A stretch of 51,968 bases of DNA from Acidimicrobiaceae bacterium (GCA_003155135.1 PMFN01000012.1:1-51968), one strand, 5' to 3'. Shown: positions 24,216-32,634, numbered from the stretch's first letter. Notes: generated by a model from the letters alone, not told the origin. Translations and numbers: made by a program.

Positions 24216-25889
24216 GTGAGTGTGGACGCCCGTCGTTCGGCGAAGCGGGGGACGTACCTCCTGTTGGCGCTGATCCTGCTGCCCTTCGGCGCCGAGTGGG
24301 CGAGGCTGCAGTTCTTCGGGCCGAAGGTCCTCTATGTGAACGGCGACATCGCCGTCGCCGACTACAACGCCCGCCTCGCCATGCACGGCCAGCTCTACGT
24401 CGGGGTCTACGACCGCTTCGGCTGGCACCACCCGGGCCCCGCCCTCTCCTACCTGTTCGCCGGCTTCTACTGGGTCTTCGGCTCCTCGCCTCGGACCCTC
24501 TACGCCACCGCGCTCTTGCTCTCCATCGCCTGCGTGGCGGCCTCGGTGCTGCTCGTGCAGTGGCGCGCCGGGATCGCCGCAGGCCGGATGTGTGCTGTCG
24601 CTGGTGGGCTCTTCCTCTTCTACCTGGCCCTCTCGTCGAGCGCCCCCGACTCCCTCGACGTGATGTCGATCGTGACGAGCCCGTGGAACCCCGACGTGGT
24701 GGTGGCCCCGACGTTGCTGTTCATGGTGCTCGCCGCCTCGGCCATCGACGATGCGCCGTCGATGGCCGGCATGCTCGCCGTCGGCTCGTTCATCGTCTCG
24801 GCCGACATCGGGACCGCCCCCCTCGTCGGGCTCGTCTCGGCGGTGGTGGTCTGCCTCGCCCTCGGGCGCCTCGCCTACCGCCACTGGATCCGGCGCTCGG
24901 GTGGCGCGCACGGCCGAGGCGAGGAGGAGCGGGCGGTGCGCCCATGGCTGCGGCCGGTCCTCTCGCTCGTGGGTGGCGTCGTGCTCCTCGCCCTCATCTG
25001 GGGCCCGCCCCTGGCCCAGCAGCACAACTCGACCGACGGCAACCTGAGCGCCATCGTCCATTTCTTCACGAACCACCGAAACCCGTTCACCGCCAACGGC
25101 CTGTTGACGACGTTCGACTACCTGGCCAAGGCGTCGGCCGGCTCAGGCGGGGCGCGCATCACGTTTCTCGGCTGGGTGCCCCACAACGACGCCATCACGA
25201 CCCTCGTGGTCATCTGCGCGCTGCTCGTGGGCCTGGCCGCCCTCTCCCCCCTGCTCCCCCACTACTTGCGGATGCTGACCGCAGTGGTGGCCGTCGGCAT
25301 GGTGGCGGGCGCCATCGCCGGGAACGACATCGTGGGCATCACGTGGGGCTACCTGCTCGAGTGGTCGCTCGGCGTGGCAGCGGCCCTCGGCTTCTGCGTG
25401 TTCGGGGCGCTGGGCGTCCTGCTCGCCCGCTACGCCACCCGCGTGGCGGTGCCCCGAGGCCGCCAGGCGCTCGGCGTGGCCAGCCTCGCGGCCTGCGCGG
25501 TGGTCGCCGTCGTCATGGTCGTCCAGGTCGTCAACTTCCCGAAGCTGTCCTCGGTCAGCGAGCCGGCTGTCGGGCACGCCACCAACCAGGCGGTCGCCCT
25601 GCTCCGGCCGTCGGACCTGCCCACCCAAGTCGACGGTGACTTCGACTCGCTGGCCGCCACCGGGCTCTACTCGGGCGTGGTCGACGCCTTGAGCCGGCGG
25701 GGCGTCGACCTCGTCATCCAACCCATCTGGTTCAACTCGTTCGGCAACGGCTGGTTCGGGCTCCACACTCGGCAGCGCACCGGTCCGTCGCGCAGCACCA
25801 CCATCATCAAGATCTCGAGCCCACCGGGCACGCCGGTGGTGGCACGGGCGCACACCACCGCCAGCGCCACGGTGATCCCCAATCCCTGA
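24216..25889 (+). CDS. Polytopic membrane protein, GT-C glycosyltransferase-like
   Basis: A 557-aa protein with about eleven membrane helices. After helix 1 comes a long external loop with YVNGDIAVADYNARLAMHG and YDRFGWHHPGPALSYLFAGFY, the position where GT-C enzymes (ArnT/PMT type) keep their catalytic acidic residues; D/H residues here could serve. The C-terminus has a soluble external domain (LLRPSDLPTQVDGDFDS...) as in GT-C proteins. I do not recognise a precise family, and no sugar-lipid genes are adjacent. GTG start is set by the leaderless -10 box. Substrate unknown. Confidence 0.7.
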   Translation: MSVDARRSAKRGTYLLLALILLPFGAEWARLQFFGPKVLYVNGDIAVADYNARLAMHGQLYVGVYDRFGWHHPGPALSYLFAGFYWVFGSSPRTLYATALLLSIACVAASVLLVQWRAGIAAGRMCAVAGGLFLFYLALSSSAPDSLDVMSIVTSPWNPDVVVAPTLLFMVLAASAIDDAPSMAGMLAVGSFIVSADIGTAPLVGLVSAVVVCLALGRLAYRHWIRRSGGAHGRGEEERAVRPWLRPVLSLVGGVVLLALIWGPPLAQQHNSTDGNLSAIVHFFTNHRNPFTANGLLTTFDYLAKASAGSGGARITFLGWVPHNDAITTLVVICALLVGLAALSPLLPHYLRMLTAVVAVGMVAGAIAGNDIVGITWGYLLEWSLGVAAALGFCVFGALGVLLARYATRVAVPRGRQALGVASLAACAVVAVVMVVQVVNFPKLSSVSEPAVGHATNQAVALLRPSDLPTQVDGDFDSLAATGLYSGVVDALSRRGVDLVIQPIWFNSFGNGWFGLHTRQRTGPSRSTTIIKISSPPGTPVVARAHTTASATVIPNP

Positions 25890-25929
25890 GGACGCACAGG
25901 CGCCGTCGGACAGGGGCCGACCGCGCGGC

Positions 25930-26205
25930 GTGCTCCACTGGTGCTTCGAGAGCCGGAGCACCGGGCGCCTCACCGTCGCGCAGTTCCCGAACGTGGCCCT
26001 CGTCGCCTTCGTGGCGTGTCGCACGGCCACCTGGCTGTTCCACCCCGCCGGGGCGATCGGCAGCGCCCTCAACTGGGCGGGGACGGCTGCAATCGCGTGG
26101 TGGTCGGCGGACGAGGTTGCGCGCGGCGTGAACCCCTTCCGGCGCGTGCTCGGTGCGGTGGTGTTCGCGGCCGTGCTCTTCGGTGTCGCGCACCCGGGCC
26201 ACTAG
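25930..26205 (+). CDS. Small membrane protein
   Basis: A 91-aa protein, GTG start. Two or three hydrophobic segments: FPNVALVAFVACRTATWLF, IGSALNWAGTAAIAWWSADE and VLGAVVFAAVLFGVA. Between the last two is the polar turn EVARGVNPFRR. Strong third-position GC bias supports coding. No family recognised; it resembles small two-helix proteins found scattered in Actinobacteria. It lies 40 bases after the GT-C-like gene and faces the sortase gene, with only nine bases between the two stops. Confidence 0.6.
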   Translation: MLHWCFESRSTGRLTVAQFPNVALVAFVACRTATWLFHPAGAIGSALNWAGTAAIAWWSADEVARGVNPFRRVLGAVVFAAVLFGVAHPGH

Positions 26206-26214
26206 CACTGCTCG

Positions 26215-27126
26215 TCAGTAGTTGGCCGGCAAGAGCTGGCTGAGCGCGGCGAAGAAGAAGAACAGGCCGACCGCGAACGCTCCCGCCCCGGCCACCACGG
26301 TGAGCGCGCGTGCCCAGCGGGCCGAGAGCCGGCGCACGGCCACGAGAACGGCTGCGGCAAGGAGCGCACAGCCTGTGCCCCACGCCAGGGCGGGGAGCCA
26401 CGAGCCCTGTGCGGGGTCGAGCGACGGGGTGGCCACGGTCCGCGGGGCGGGGGTCGCCAGGGGTGCGGGGGACGAGGTCGGAAGCGTGCTCGCCACGAGC
26501 CGGGCATGGACGACGAGTCGCTGGGCCGCGCTGAAGCGCGGGTTGCACGTGGTGAGGGTGAGGGTGGGGTCCGCCGTCGGGTCGAGCACCGAGACGTCGG
26601 TCGGGTCCACCACCTGGAAGCTCGTCATGTCATAGGTGAAGCGGCCCTGGGTCGTCGTGATCACGATGGCGTCACCGGGCACGAGCTCGTCCAAGTCGTA
26701 GAACGGTCGCCCCCACGTCGTTCGGTGACCGGCGATGCCGGCATTGCCCGCCTCCCCGGGAAGGGGCGTCTCGGGGTAGTGCCCCGGGCCGAGCTGGAGC
26801 TGCCCCTCCCCCACGCCCTCGACGATCACCTGGTCGAGGCCGATCGAGGGGATCTGGATCGTGCCGACCGGCCGGCCGGTCGCCGGGCCCGAAGCCGTGG
26901 GCGCAGTCCTCGGCGCCCCGACCGAGTGGACGTGGGTCGACCAGTGCTGCGCCTCGGGCGGGAGCGACGCATCGAACTCGCTTCGCAGCGCGGCCTGATG
27001 ACGCGCCTGGAGAAGCCCGGTGCCCCAGAGTTGGAAGGCGACGAAGGCGAGCCCGAGTGCCCCGAGCACCACCAAGGCGATGCCCAGCTTGGCGAGGAGG
27101 CCACGCCACACGGAGGGGTCAGCCAA
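26215..27126 (-). CDS. Class E sortase
   Basis: About 303 aa. N-terminal membrane anchor (LGIALVVLGALGLAFVAFQLW), then the sortase fold: GTIQIPSIGLDQVIVEGVG, the catalytic histidine in AGHRTTWGRPFYDLDEL, the catalytic cysteine in LTLTTCNPRFSAAQRLVVHA with its arginine. The TLTTCxP...R form is that of class E enzymes, which anchor proteins bearing LAxTG-type signals to the cell wall. Unusual are two hydrophobic helices at the C-terminus after a Pro/Thr linker. The start is TTG at 27126, or GTG at 27111. No LAxTG substrate is visible in the window. Confidence 0.9.
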   Translation of the reverse strand: MADPSVWRGLLAKLGIALVVLGALGLAFVAFQLWGTGLLQARHQAALRSEFDASLPPEAQHWSTHVHSVGAPRTAPTASGPATGRPVGTIQIPSIGLDQVIVEGVGEGQLQLGPGHYPETPLPGEAGNAGIAGHRTTWGRPFYDLDELVPGDAIVITTTQGRFTYDMTSFQVVDPTDVSVLDPTADPTLTLTTCNPRFSAAQRLVVHARLVASTLPTSSPAPLATPAPRTVATPSLDPAQGSWLPALAWGTGCALLAAAVLVAVRRLSARWARALTVVAGAGAFAVGLFFFFAALSQLLPANY

Positions 27127-27281
27127 GTGGAGCCCACAGGGCGCGCCACCGCAGCGCCGGGATGCTCCGTGCGGCGGCGCACGGCAGCGGTCGCCCGGCA
27201 GCGGCGCAGAGGCTCATCGACAAAGGGTAGCCAGGGCGCCCCCGCCACCCGCGGCGGGGCCAGGGCGTGGTGGAATGGCGA

Positions 27282-27641
27282 ATGGCACGCAACGTCGAAG
27301 GTGGCGAGCTCGAGGAGTGCAGCGCGGAGCCGCTCACGGGCTTCTATCGCGACGGCTGCTGCAACACCGGCGCGGAGGACCTCGGCCTGCACACGGTCTG
27401 CGCCGTGATGACCACCGAGTTCCTGGCCTTCTCCACCGAGCGGGGGAACGACCTCTCCACTGCCCGGCCGGACCACGGGTTCGCCGGCCTGCGCCCAGGG
27501 GACCGTTGGTGCCTCTGCGCCGATCGCTGGGCCGAGGCCCTCGAGGCGGGCGTGGCGCCACCGGTGAACCTGGCCGCCACCCATGCGGTCACGCTCGAGT
27601 GGGTCACCTTGGAGGACCTGCGGCGACACGCCGCCGGCTGA
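27282..27641 (+). CDS. DUF2237 family protein
   Basis: A 119-aa protein that matches the DUF2237 pattern almost throughout: LTGFYRDGCCNTGAEDLG, HTVCAVMTTEFLAFS, RGNDLSTARPDHGFAGL, PGDRWCLCADRWAEAL and APPVNLAATHAVTLEWV. The conserved CC and C-x-C cysteines suggest metal binding. Function of the family is unknown. ATG at 27282 was chosen over the GTG at 27267 as it begins just before the conserved core. It ends 12 bases before a LexA box. Confidence 0.9.
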   Translation: MARNVEGGELEECSAEPLTGFYRDGCCNTGAEDLGLHTVCAVMTTEFLAFSTERGNDLSTARPDHGFAGLRPGDRWCLCADRWAEALEAGVAPPVNLAATHAVTLEWVTLEDLRRHAAG

Positions 27642-27653
27642 GGGGCCCGCCAG

Positions 27654-27671
27654 AGCGAACAAGTGTTCGCT
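27654..27671 (+). promoter_or_regulatory. lexA box: LexA (SOS) box
   Basis: Perfect palindrome with 8-base arms AGCGAACA and TGTTCGCT around AG. The core CGAAC-AAGT-GTTCG fits the Gram-positive and actinobacterial SOS consensus CGAAC-RNRY-GTTCG at every position. It touches the -10 box (27671) of the gene at 27683. Confidence 0.85.
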
Positions 27672-27676
27672 ACAGT
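27671..27676 (+). promoter_or_regulatory. -10 box of the SOS-controlled leaderless promoter
   Basis: TACAGT, six bases before the ATG at 27683; directly adjoins the LexA box so that bound LexA would block RNA polymerase. Confidence 0.65.
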
Positions 27677-27682
27677 AGGGCC

Positions 27683-28375
27683 ATGGCCATCACGAACCCG
27701 TCAGAGCAGACACCACGCCAGCCGAGCGCAGGCGGAGCGGGCAGCACCGACACGACGGGGGGGCGCGCCCAGCTCGCCGCCCGACTCGGCGTCGGGGAGG
27801 CCGCACTCACCGCCCAGGTGGGCACCGACCCGAGTGGCGTCGACCTCGACGCGCTGGTCGCCGCCGCGCCGCTGTGGCTGCTCGAGGCGCGCGCCGAGGA
27901 GGCGCTGCGTCAGGCCGCCATCGCGGTGCTGCGCGACAGCACGGACACCGGGCACGAGGAGGCCGCCGGTCCGGCACCGGCTCGGCGCGCGGTCGCCGGG
28001 GCGCTCGGCGACGACGAAGTGGCAGAGCTCCTCGGGCTCCCGGTCGACGCGGTGCATGCCTTCGCGCCGCGACGGGGCTGGACGGCCGACGACGTCGCCG
28101 CACTCGTCCGCAACCCGCCGGCGTGGGCCGAGTCGCCCGAGGCGGCCCGACGGGCCGGCCGAGAGCAAACCCGCAAGGGGGATGCTCGCGACTACCGGCG
28201 CCAGGCCGCGGCCGCCGCCAAGGAGCGCCTGAAGGACCGGTCGCGGGCCCGCTGGGCGGCGATCCTCGAAGTCGACGAGTCGGTCATCCCGCTCGACTGG
28301 ACCAAGCAACCGACGCCGTCGGCGGTCAAGTCGTTCCGGGCGCGCCCGCCGCGTTGGGCACGAGAGATCCTCTAA
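27683..28375 (+). CDS. Unrecognised SOS-controlled protein
   Basis: A 230-aa soluble protein. Residues 1-28 are Pro/Thr/Gly-rich and probably disordered; then a helical region with two similar DDLxALV-like parts (ARLGVGEAALTAQVGTDPSG and ELLGLPVDAVHAFAPRRGW, ending in DLDALVAAAPLW and DVAALVRNPPAW), which look like an internal duplication of a small helix-turn-helix-like unit. The C-terminal third is very basic (AGREQTRKGDARDYRRQAAAAAKERLKDRSRARW), suited to nucleic-acid binding. No enzyme motif. The perfect LexA box and leaderless promoter place it in the DNA-damage regulon; role unknown. Overlaps the convergent methyltransferase gene by four bases. Confidence 0.75.
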   Translation: MAITNPSEQTPRQPSAGGAGSTDTTGGRAQLAARLGVGEAALTAQVGTDPSGVDLDALVAAAPLWLLEARAEEALRQAAIAVLRDSTDTGHEEAAGPAPARRAVAGALGDDEVAELLGLPVDAVHAFAPRRGWTADDVAALVRNPPAWAESPEAARRAGREQTRKGDARDYRRQAAAAAKERLKDRSRARWAAILEVDESVIPLDWTKQPTPSAVKSFRARPPRWAREIL

Positions 28376-28968
28376 GGCGTGGCGCCGCTGCGGCGGTGCA
28401 CGGAGAGCGCGTAGGGGGACCCCTCGGCGAAGGGTGTCCGGTCCCACGTGGCAAAGCGATCCACGAGCTCAAGCCCGGCCGCGGCGGCGAGGCGGTCGTA
28501 GTGATCGAGCGCAAGCCGACCGTCCAGCGAGAAGCCGGCCACGAGGAGCCCCGAGGGCTCGAGGTGCGCCGTCATCCGCTCGAGCACCGCCGCCTCGGTC
28601 CCGGGCGTGACGAAAAGCAGCACGTTGCCCGCCAGCACCACCGCAGCGAATCTGCGGTCGAGGTCGAGGCCGGCCAGGTCCGCCTCGATCCACCGCAGCT
28701 GCGGCGCCGCGCGGCGCGCCACTGCGAGCATGCGCTCGTCGAGGTCCACGCCGACGCAGTCGATGCCACGGCGGGCCAGCTCCATGGCGACGCGACCGGT
28801 CCCACAGCCCGCATCGAGGACGGAGTGCACACCGAGGGATGCGATGAACGCCGCCTCACCGTGGGCGTCGACGCCGCTCGCCGCCAATCGCTCGAAGCGC
28901 TGGTCGTACTCCTCGCCCCGTGGGACGTCACCGGACAGCCACGGGTTGCTCGCTTCGTCGCCCGTCAC
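28372..28968 (-). CDS. SAM-dependent methyltransferase (class I)
   Basis: A 198-aa Rossmann-fold methyltransferase. Motif I is VLDAGCGTGRVAMEL, the SAM ribose acidic residue is in CVGVDLDERML, and motif post-I/II follows as LRWIEADLAGLDL and FAAVVLAGNVLLFV. A likely small-molecule enzyme (methyltransferase type 11/25). Substrate unknown. The GTG at 28968 sits six bases after TAAGCT, a leaderless -10 box. Confidence 0.85.
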   Translation of the reverse strand: MTGDEASNPWLSGDVPRGEEYDQRFERLAASGVDAHGEAAFIASLGVHSVLDAGCGTGRVAMELARRGIDCVGVDLDERMLAVARRAAPQLRWIEADLAGLDLDRRFAAVVLAGNVLLFVTPGTEAAVLERMTAHLEPSGLLVAGFSLDGRLALDHYDRLAAAAGLELVDRFATWDRTPFAEGSPYALSVHRRSGATP

Positions 28969-28974
28969 GCGCCG

Positions 28975-28980
28975 AGCTTA
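28975..28980 (-). promoter_or_regulatory. -10 box of a probable leaderless promoter
   Basis: TAAGCT on the minus strand, six bases before the GTG of the methyltransferase at 28968. Confidence 0.5.
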
Positions 28981-29002
28981 CGTGGCGACCCCGCCGTGGT
29001 CG

Positions 29003-29008
29003 TAGCCT
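29003..29008 (+). promoter_or_regulatory. -10 box of a probable leaderless promoter
   Basis: TAGCCT, six bases before the ATG at 29015. It is back to back with the minus-strand box at 28975-28980. Confidence 0.5.
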
Positions 29009-29014
29009 GCACCG

Positions 29015-29488
29015 ATGCCCTCCGATGAGCAGCAGGTGAGCGGGATGGCGCGTTGGACGGTGCGCTTCGACCGCTCGGTGGGGAGGTTCGCCTACCGGAT
29101 CCACCGCCACCTCTACCAGCTGACCGGCGGGGTGGTGGGCCAGCACAGCGGCATGGGGCCCATGCTGCTGCTCACCACGACCGGGCGGCGGACCGGTGCG
29201 CAGCGCACCACCCCGCTGCTCTATATGCCAGAGGGCGAGGACTTCATGGTGGTGGCGTCCAACGGTGGCCGGCCCGAACCGCCGGCCTGGCTCCTCAACC
29301 TCGAGGTGCAGCCGGCGGCCACCGTCCAGGTGGGCCGCCGCCGCGTGGCCGCCCGTGCCAGCGTGCTGCCCTCTGACGAGCACCCCGAGCTCTGGGACCG
29401 CATGGTGGCGTCCTACCGCGGCTGGGGCGAGTACCAGCACCTCACGGACCGGCGGCTCAAGATGGTGCGGCTCGAGCCGCTCGGCTGA
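29015..29488 (+). CDS. Deazaflavin (F420)-dependent nitroreductase family protein
   Basis: A 157-aa split-beta-barrel protein of the Ddn/PNPOx-like family. Marks: LYQLTGGVVGQHSGMGPMLLLTT, TGRRTGAQRTTPLLY, DFMVVASNGG, PAWLLNLEVQPAATVQVGRRR and the C-terminal YRGWGEYQHLTDR. Mycobacterial Ddn uses F420H2 to reduce quinones and activates pretomanid. The substrate here is unknown. Start set by the leaderless -10 box. Confidence 0.9.
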   Translation: MPSDEQQVSGMARWTVRFDRSVGRFAYRIHRHLYQLTGGVVGQHSGMGPMLLLTTTGRRTGAQRTTPLLYMPEGEDFMVVASNGGRPEPPAWLLNLEVQPAATVQVGRRRVAARASVLPSDEHPELWDRMVASYRGWGEYQHLTDRRLKMVRLEPLG

Positions 29489-29490
29489 GC

Positions 29491-29856
29491 TCACGTGCTC
29501 TGCTGGAGCACCAACCCGTTGCCGTCGGGGTCGTCGATTGCGGTGAAGCGGCCCCACGGGGCGGACTCGATGCCCGTCGTCGCCACGCCGTGCCCTTCGA
29601 GGTCGGCAGCCACTGCGTCGATGTCGTCGACCAGGAGCACGAGGCCCTTCAAGGAGCCCGCCGGCATGGTCTCGAACCAGTTCACCAGGGTGAGCGAGGT
29701 CGGCGAGCCCGGCGGCGCTACCTGGACCCAGCGCATGTGCTCACTCAGACGCACGTCGGCGAGCAGCTCGAAGCCGAGCACCCCGGTGTAGAAGTCCCTC
29801 GAGCGGTCTTGGTCGCTCACCGGCACCGACACCACCCCGATCGCCTCGATTCTCAT
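29491..29856 (-). CDS. VOC (glyoxalase/bleomycin resistance) family protein
   Basis: A 121-aa protein made of two beta-alpha-beta-beta-beta units. VSVPVSDQDRSRDFYTGVLGFELLAD begins the first unit, VLLVDDIDAVAADLEGHGV the second, which ends SAPWGRFTAIDDPDGNGLVLQQ. The last motif carries the metal-binding region of the family (D/E). Small lyase, dioxygenase or resistance role; the substrate cannot be told. GAGAGGGTGACGG before the ATG gives a good ribosome binding site. It faces the reductase gene with two bases between stops. Confidence 0.88.
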   Translation of the reverse strand: MRIEAIGVVSVPVSDQDRSRDFYTGVLGFELLADVRLSEHMRWVQVAPPGSPTSLTLVNWFETMPAGSLKGLVLLVDDIDAVAADLEGHGVATTGIESAPWGRFTAIDDPDGNGLVLQQST

Positions 29857-29906
29857 CCGTCACCCTCTCAGCGTCGCTGTCGAAGTTCGCCTGCGGAACT
29901 GCTCGC

Positions 29907-30737
29907 TCAATGTGGCACCTCCGGCGCACGGGTCAGGATCGAGTACTCGAGCGGCAGCGACGGCATCCCGGCAGGCAGGCGGTAGACACGGCGCCGTCCG
30001 GGCTGCTCTTCGAGGAAGGGCCAGCGCAGGTGCGAGATCTCGTCGAACTCGTGGAGGAATTCGATGCGAAGGCCCGTCCCGGCGAGGGCGCTCAGCACCT
30101 CGCCGAGGCCGTGCGGCCACTCGTAGGTCATCGCGTTGACCAATGGGCGGTTCGGGTCCGCGTAGTCCTCGGCGCTGTCGTCGATGAACGGGGTCCCGTT
30201 GTTGAAGTAGTCGTAGACGATGTCGAGGCTCTCGTCCGCGGTGATCCAGCCGAGCGGGTGGAACTCGAGCAGGTAGAAGCGTCCGCCCGGGTTGAGCAGC
30301 GCCGCCACGACGCCGGCCCAGCGGTCGAGGTCGGGGAGCCAGTTGAGCGCGCCGCGCCCGGTGTAGACGACGTCGAAGCGCCGACCGAGCACTTGGGGCG
30401 CGTCGTAGACGTCAGCGCACACAAAGGACGCGTCGATCCCCAGGGCGTCGGCCAGGCGCGTCGCCTCATCGATGGCGGGCGGTGAGAAGTCGAGGCCGGT
30501 GACCGTTGCTCCCCGACGGGCCCACGACAGGGTGTCGAGACCGAAGTGGCACTGCAGATGCACGAGCGAGCAACCCTCGACCGGGCCAAGCTCGTCGGGC
30601 TCGAACGTTCTGAGGGTGTCGCGCCCGGCGAGGAAGCCCTCCACGTCGTAGAAGTCGCTCTCGACGTGGACCCCCACGCGCTCATCCCAGCTCGCCCGGT
30701 TCGTCTGGCGCCATGGCACGTCGGGGATGTCGGGCAC
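29907..30737 (-). CDS. SAM-dependent methyltransferase (class I)
   Basis: A 276-aa methyltransferase. The fold is seen in LVHLQCHFGLDTLSWARRGA (motif I with QCHFG in place of the usual GxGxG), VTGLDFSPPAIDEA, FVCADVYDAP and FDVVYTGRGALNWLPDLD, followed by PGGRFYLLEFHPLGW. The C-terminal part ends in LPLEYSILTRAPEVPH. This is a common actinobacterial group annotated only as class I methyltransferase. The frame is open to 30824, but TACGAT six bases before the GTG at 30737 marks the start. Confidence 0.85.
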   Translation of the reverse strand: MPDIPDVPWRQTNRASWDERVGVHVESDFYDVEGFLAGRDTLRTFEPDELGPVEGCSLVHLQCHFGLDTLSWARRGATVTGLDFSPPAIDEATRLADALGIDASFVCADVYDAPQVLGRRFDVVYTGRGALNWLPDLDRWAGVVAALLNPGGRFYLLEFHPLGWITADESLDIVYDYFNNGTPFIDDSAEDYADPNRPLVNAMTYEWPHGLGEVLSALAGTGLRIEFLHEFDEISHLRWPFLEEQPGRRRVYRLPAGMPSLPLEYSILTRAPEVPH

Positions 30738-30743
30738 CGCAGC

Positions 30744-30749
30744 ATCGTA
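30744..30749 (-). promoter_or_regulatory. -10 box of a probable leaderless promoter
   Basis: TACGAT on the minus strand, six bases before the GTG at 30737. TCGACG at the expected -35 distance (30767-30772) matches 4 of 6 positions. Confidence 0.5.
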
Positions 30750-30772
30750 GAGACAAGGCGCCGCCGCGTCGA

Positions 30773-30778
30773 TAGGGT
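30773..30778 (+). promoter_or_regulatory. -10 box for the esterase gene
   Basis: TAGGGT with GAGACA 17 bases upstream. Gives a leader of about 20 bases holding AAGGAGG (30794-30800) before the ATG at 30805. Confidence 0.4.
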
Positions 30779-30804
30779 TCGGGCCGCGACCACAAGGAGG
30801 CACG

Positions 30805-31725
30805 ATGCCACTCGATGCTGCCAACCAGACCCTGATGGACCTGCTCGCGCAGGTCAGCCCTGCGCCGCTCGAGACGCTGAGCGCTCCGGAGGCCCGGGCC
30901 GCCTACGAGGGGCTCGGAGCGCTGTCGGCCCGCGAGGGCGCCGAGGTGGCCGCCGTCGACGAGCGCGAGCTGGCCGGCGTGCCGTGCATCGTCGTGACCC
31001 CGAACGGCTCGGGGCCGTTCCCGGTGCTGGTCTGGTTCCACGGCGGTGGGTTCGTGATCGGCTCGGCGTCGCTCTCACTCGCCACGTGCCGGGATCTGGC
31101 CGCCGGCGCGGAGTGCATCGTCATCTCTGCCGACTACCGCCTCGCCCCCGAGCACCCGTTCCCCGCCGCCCTCGACGACGCGCTCGGTGTCACCCGATGG
31201 GCGCGGGCGCACGCCGCCGAGCTCGGGGGCGACCCCGACCGGGTGGCCGTCGGCGGCGACTCTGCCGGAGGGAACCTGGCGGCCCTGTGTGCCCAGCACG
31301 TCGAGGGCCTCGTCCACCAGCTCCTCGTGTACCCGGCCACCGACGCCACGTCGTCCTTCGACTCAGTACGGTCACAAGGCGAGGGGTACCTCCTCACTGC
31401 CTCGACCATGGCATGGTTTCTCGACAACTACCTGGGCGACGGCGACCGCAAGGACCCGAAGGCCTCACCGCTGCTCGCCACCGACGAGCTCGTGGCGACC
31501 ACGCCGTGCGCCCACGTGCTCACCGCCCGCTACGACCCGCTGCGCGACGAGGGCGAGGCCTATGCGGCCCGTCTCGCGCAGGTCGGGGTGACCACCGTCT
31601 ACCGCTGCTACGAGGGCCAGATGCACGGCTTCTTCTCCCTGCCCGGTTTCCTCCCGGTCGCCGAAGAGGCCACGGGGGCAGCAACCCACGAGCTGCGCCA
31701 GTCGTTCCGTCGCGTCCACGCCTGA
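30805..31725 (+). CDS. Alpha/beta hydrolase, hormone-sensitive lipase family
   Basis: A 306-aa esterase/lipase. Oxyanion motif HGGGF in LVWFHGGGFVIGS, DYRLAPEHPFPAALDD, the nucleophile in VAVGGDSAGGNLAA, the acid in ARYDPLRDEG and the catalytic histidine in GQMHGFFSLPG complete the triad. Length and motif order match the HSL (family IV) carboxylesterases. Cytosolic, no signal peptide. Well-formed ribosome binding site. Confidence 0.95.
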   Translation: MPLDAANQTLMDLLAQVSPAPLETLSAPEARAAYEGLGALSAREGAEVAAVDERELAGVPCIVVTPNGSGPFPVLVWFHGGGFVIGSASLSLATCRDLAAGAECIVISADYRLAPEHPFPAALDDALGVTRWARAHAAELGGDPDRVAVGGDSAGGNLAALCAQHVEGLVHQLLVYPATDATSSFDSVRSQGEGYLLTASTMAWFLDNYLGDGDRKDPKASPLLATDELVATTPCAHVLTARYDPLRDEGEAYAARLAQVGVTTVYRCYEGQMHGFFSLPGFLPVAEEATGAATHELRQSFRRVHA

Positions 31726-31872
31726 GCCGCCGACACCGCCTCCGCACGACGGCCTCCCGGCGACCCGTCCCCTTCACCACCGCAATCCCAGGTTGGCGCG
31801 CGCCGCCGAAGTACCCTGGGCACGAAACGCGACAAAAGTCCCCCAGCGCGGGGTTGATCGAAAGGGTGGCAC

Positions 31873-32634
31873 ATGGCGAGAAAACTGGTAGCTGAGTTCC
31901 TGGGGACGGCGTTGCTCGTCTTCTTCGCCTGTGGCGTGGCCACCCTCATGTTCGGTTTCGGTTTCGACGGTGGCAGCGTGGCGGCGGGCGTCGTGGCCAC
32001 CGCCTTCGCATTCGGCCTCGTGCTGCTGGCGCTCGCGTACGTGCTCGGGCCGATCTCGGGCTGCCACGTGAACCCGGCGGTCACCATGGGCGTGCTCGCC
32101 GCGGGTCGCATCAGCCCGATCGAGGCGGTCGGCTACTGGATCGCCCAGTTCGCCGGCGGCATCGTGGGCGCCCTCGTACTCTGGCTGATGTTCAGCGCGT
32201 CGCCGATGTACTCGCGCACGAAGACCGGGCTCGGCGCCGACGGCTACGGCAGCCTCTCCAAGATCCACATCTCTGTGGGTGGTGCCTTCCTGTGCGAGGT
32301 CATCTTGACTGCCTTGTTCGTGTTCGTGATCCTGGGCGTCACCGCCAAGACGGCCAACGCCACGACGGCGGGGCTGGTCATCGGCTTCACCCTGGTGATC
32401 GTCCACCTGATCGGCATCGCCATCACCGGCACCTCGGTCAACCCGGCACGAAGCCTCGGCCCGGCCCTCATCGTGGGCGGCGAAGCCCTGAGCCAGGTCT
32501 GGCTGTTCATCGTGGCACCGCTGGTCGGCGGCATCGTCGCAGCCCTCACCTATCGGCTCCTCTTCCCGGCTCGCCTCGAGACCGAGACCGAGGGCCTCGC
32601 TTTCGAGGGTGACAGAGCGGCCGCGGCCTCCTGA
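31873..32634 (+). CDS. aqpZ: Aquaporin Z-like water channel (MIP family)
   Basis: A 253-aa channel with six helices and the two NPA half-helices HVNPAVTMG and SVNPARSLG. It begins LVAEFLGTALLVFFACG, typical of AqpZ. The arginine after the second NPA is present; the selectivity residues include histidine region IVHLIGIAITGTSVNPAR, fitting a water-selective pore rather than a glycerol facilitator. AAAGGGTG precedes the ATG, and TACCCT upstream (about 31812) is a possible -10. Inner membrane, osmotic water flow. Confidence 0.93.
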   Translation: MARKLVAEFLGTALLVFFACGVATLMFGFGFDGGSVAAGVVATAFAFGLVLLALAYVLGPISGCHVNPAVTMGVLAAGRISPIEAVGYWIAQFAGGIVGALVLWLMFSASPMYSRTKTGLGADGYGSLSKIHISVGGAFLCEVILTALFVFVILGVTAKTANATTAGLVIGFTLVIVHLIGIAITGTSVNPARSLGPALIVGGEALSQVWLFIVAPLVGGIVAALTYRLLFPARLETETEGLAFEGDRAAAAS

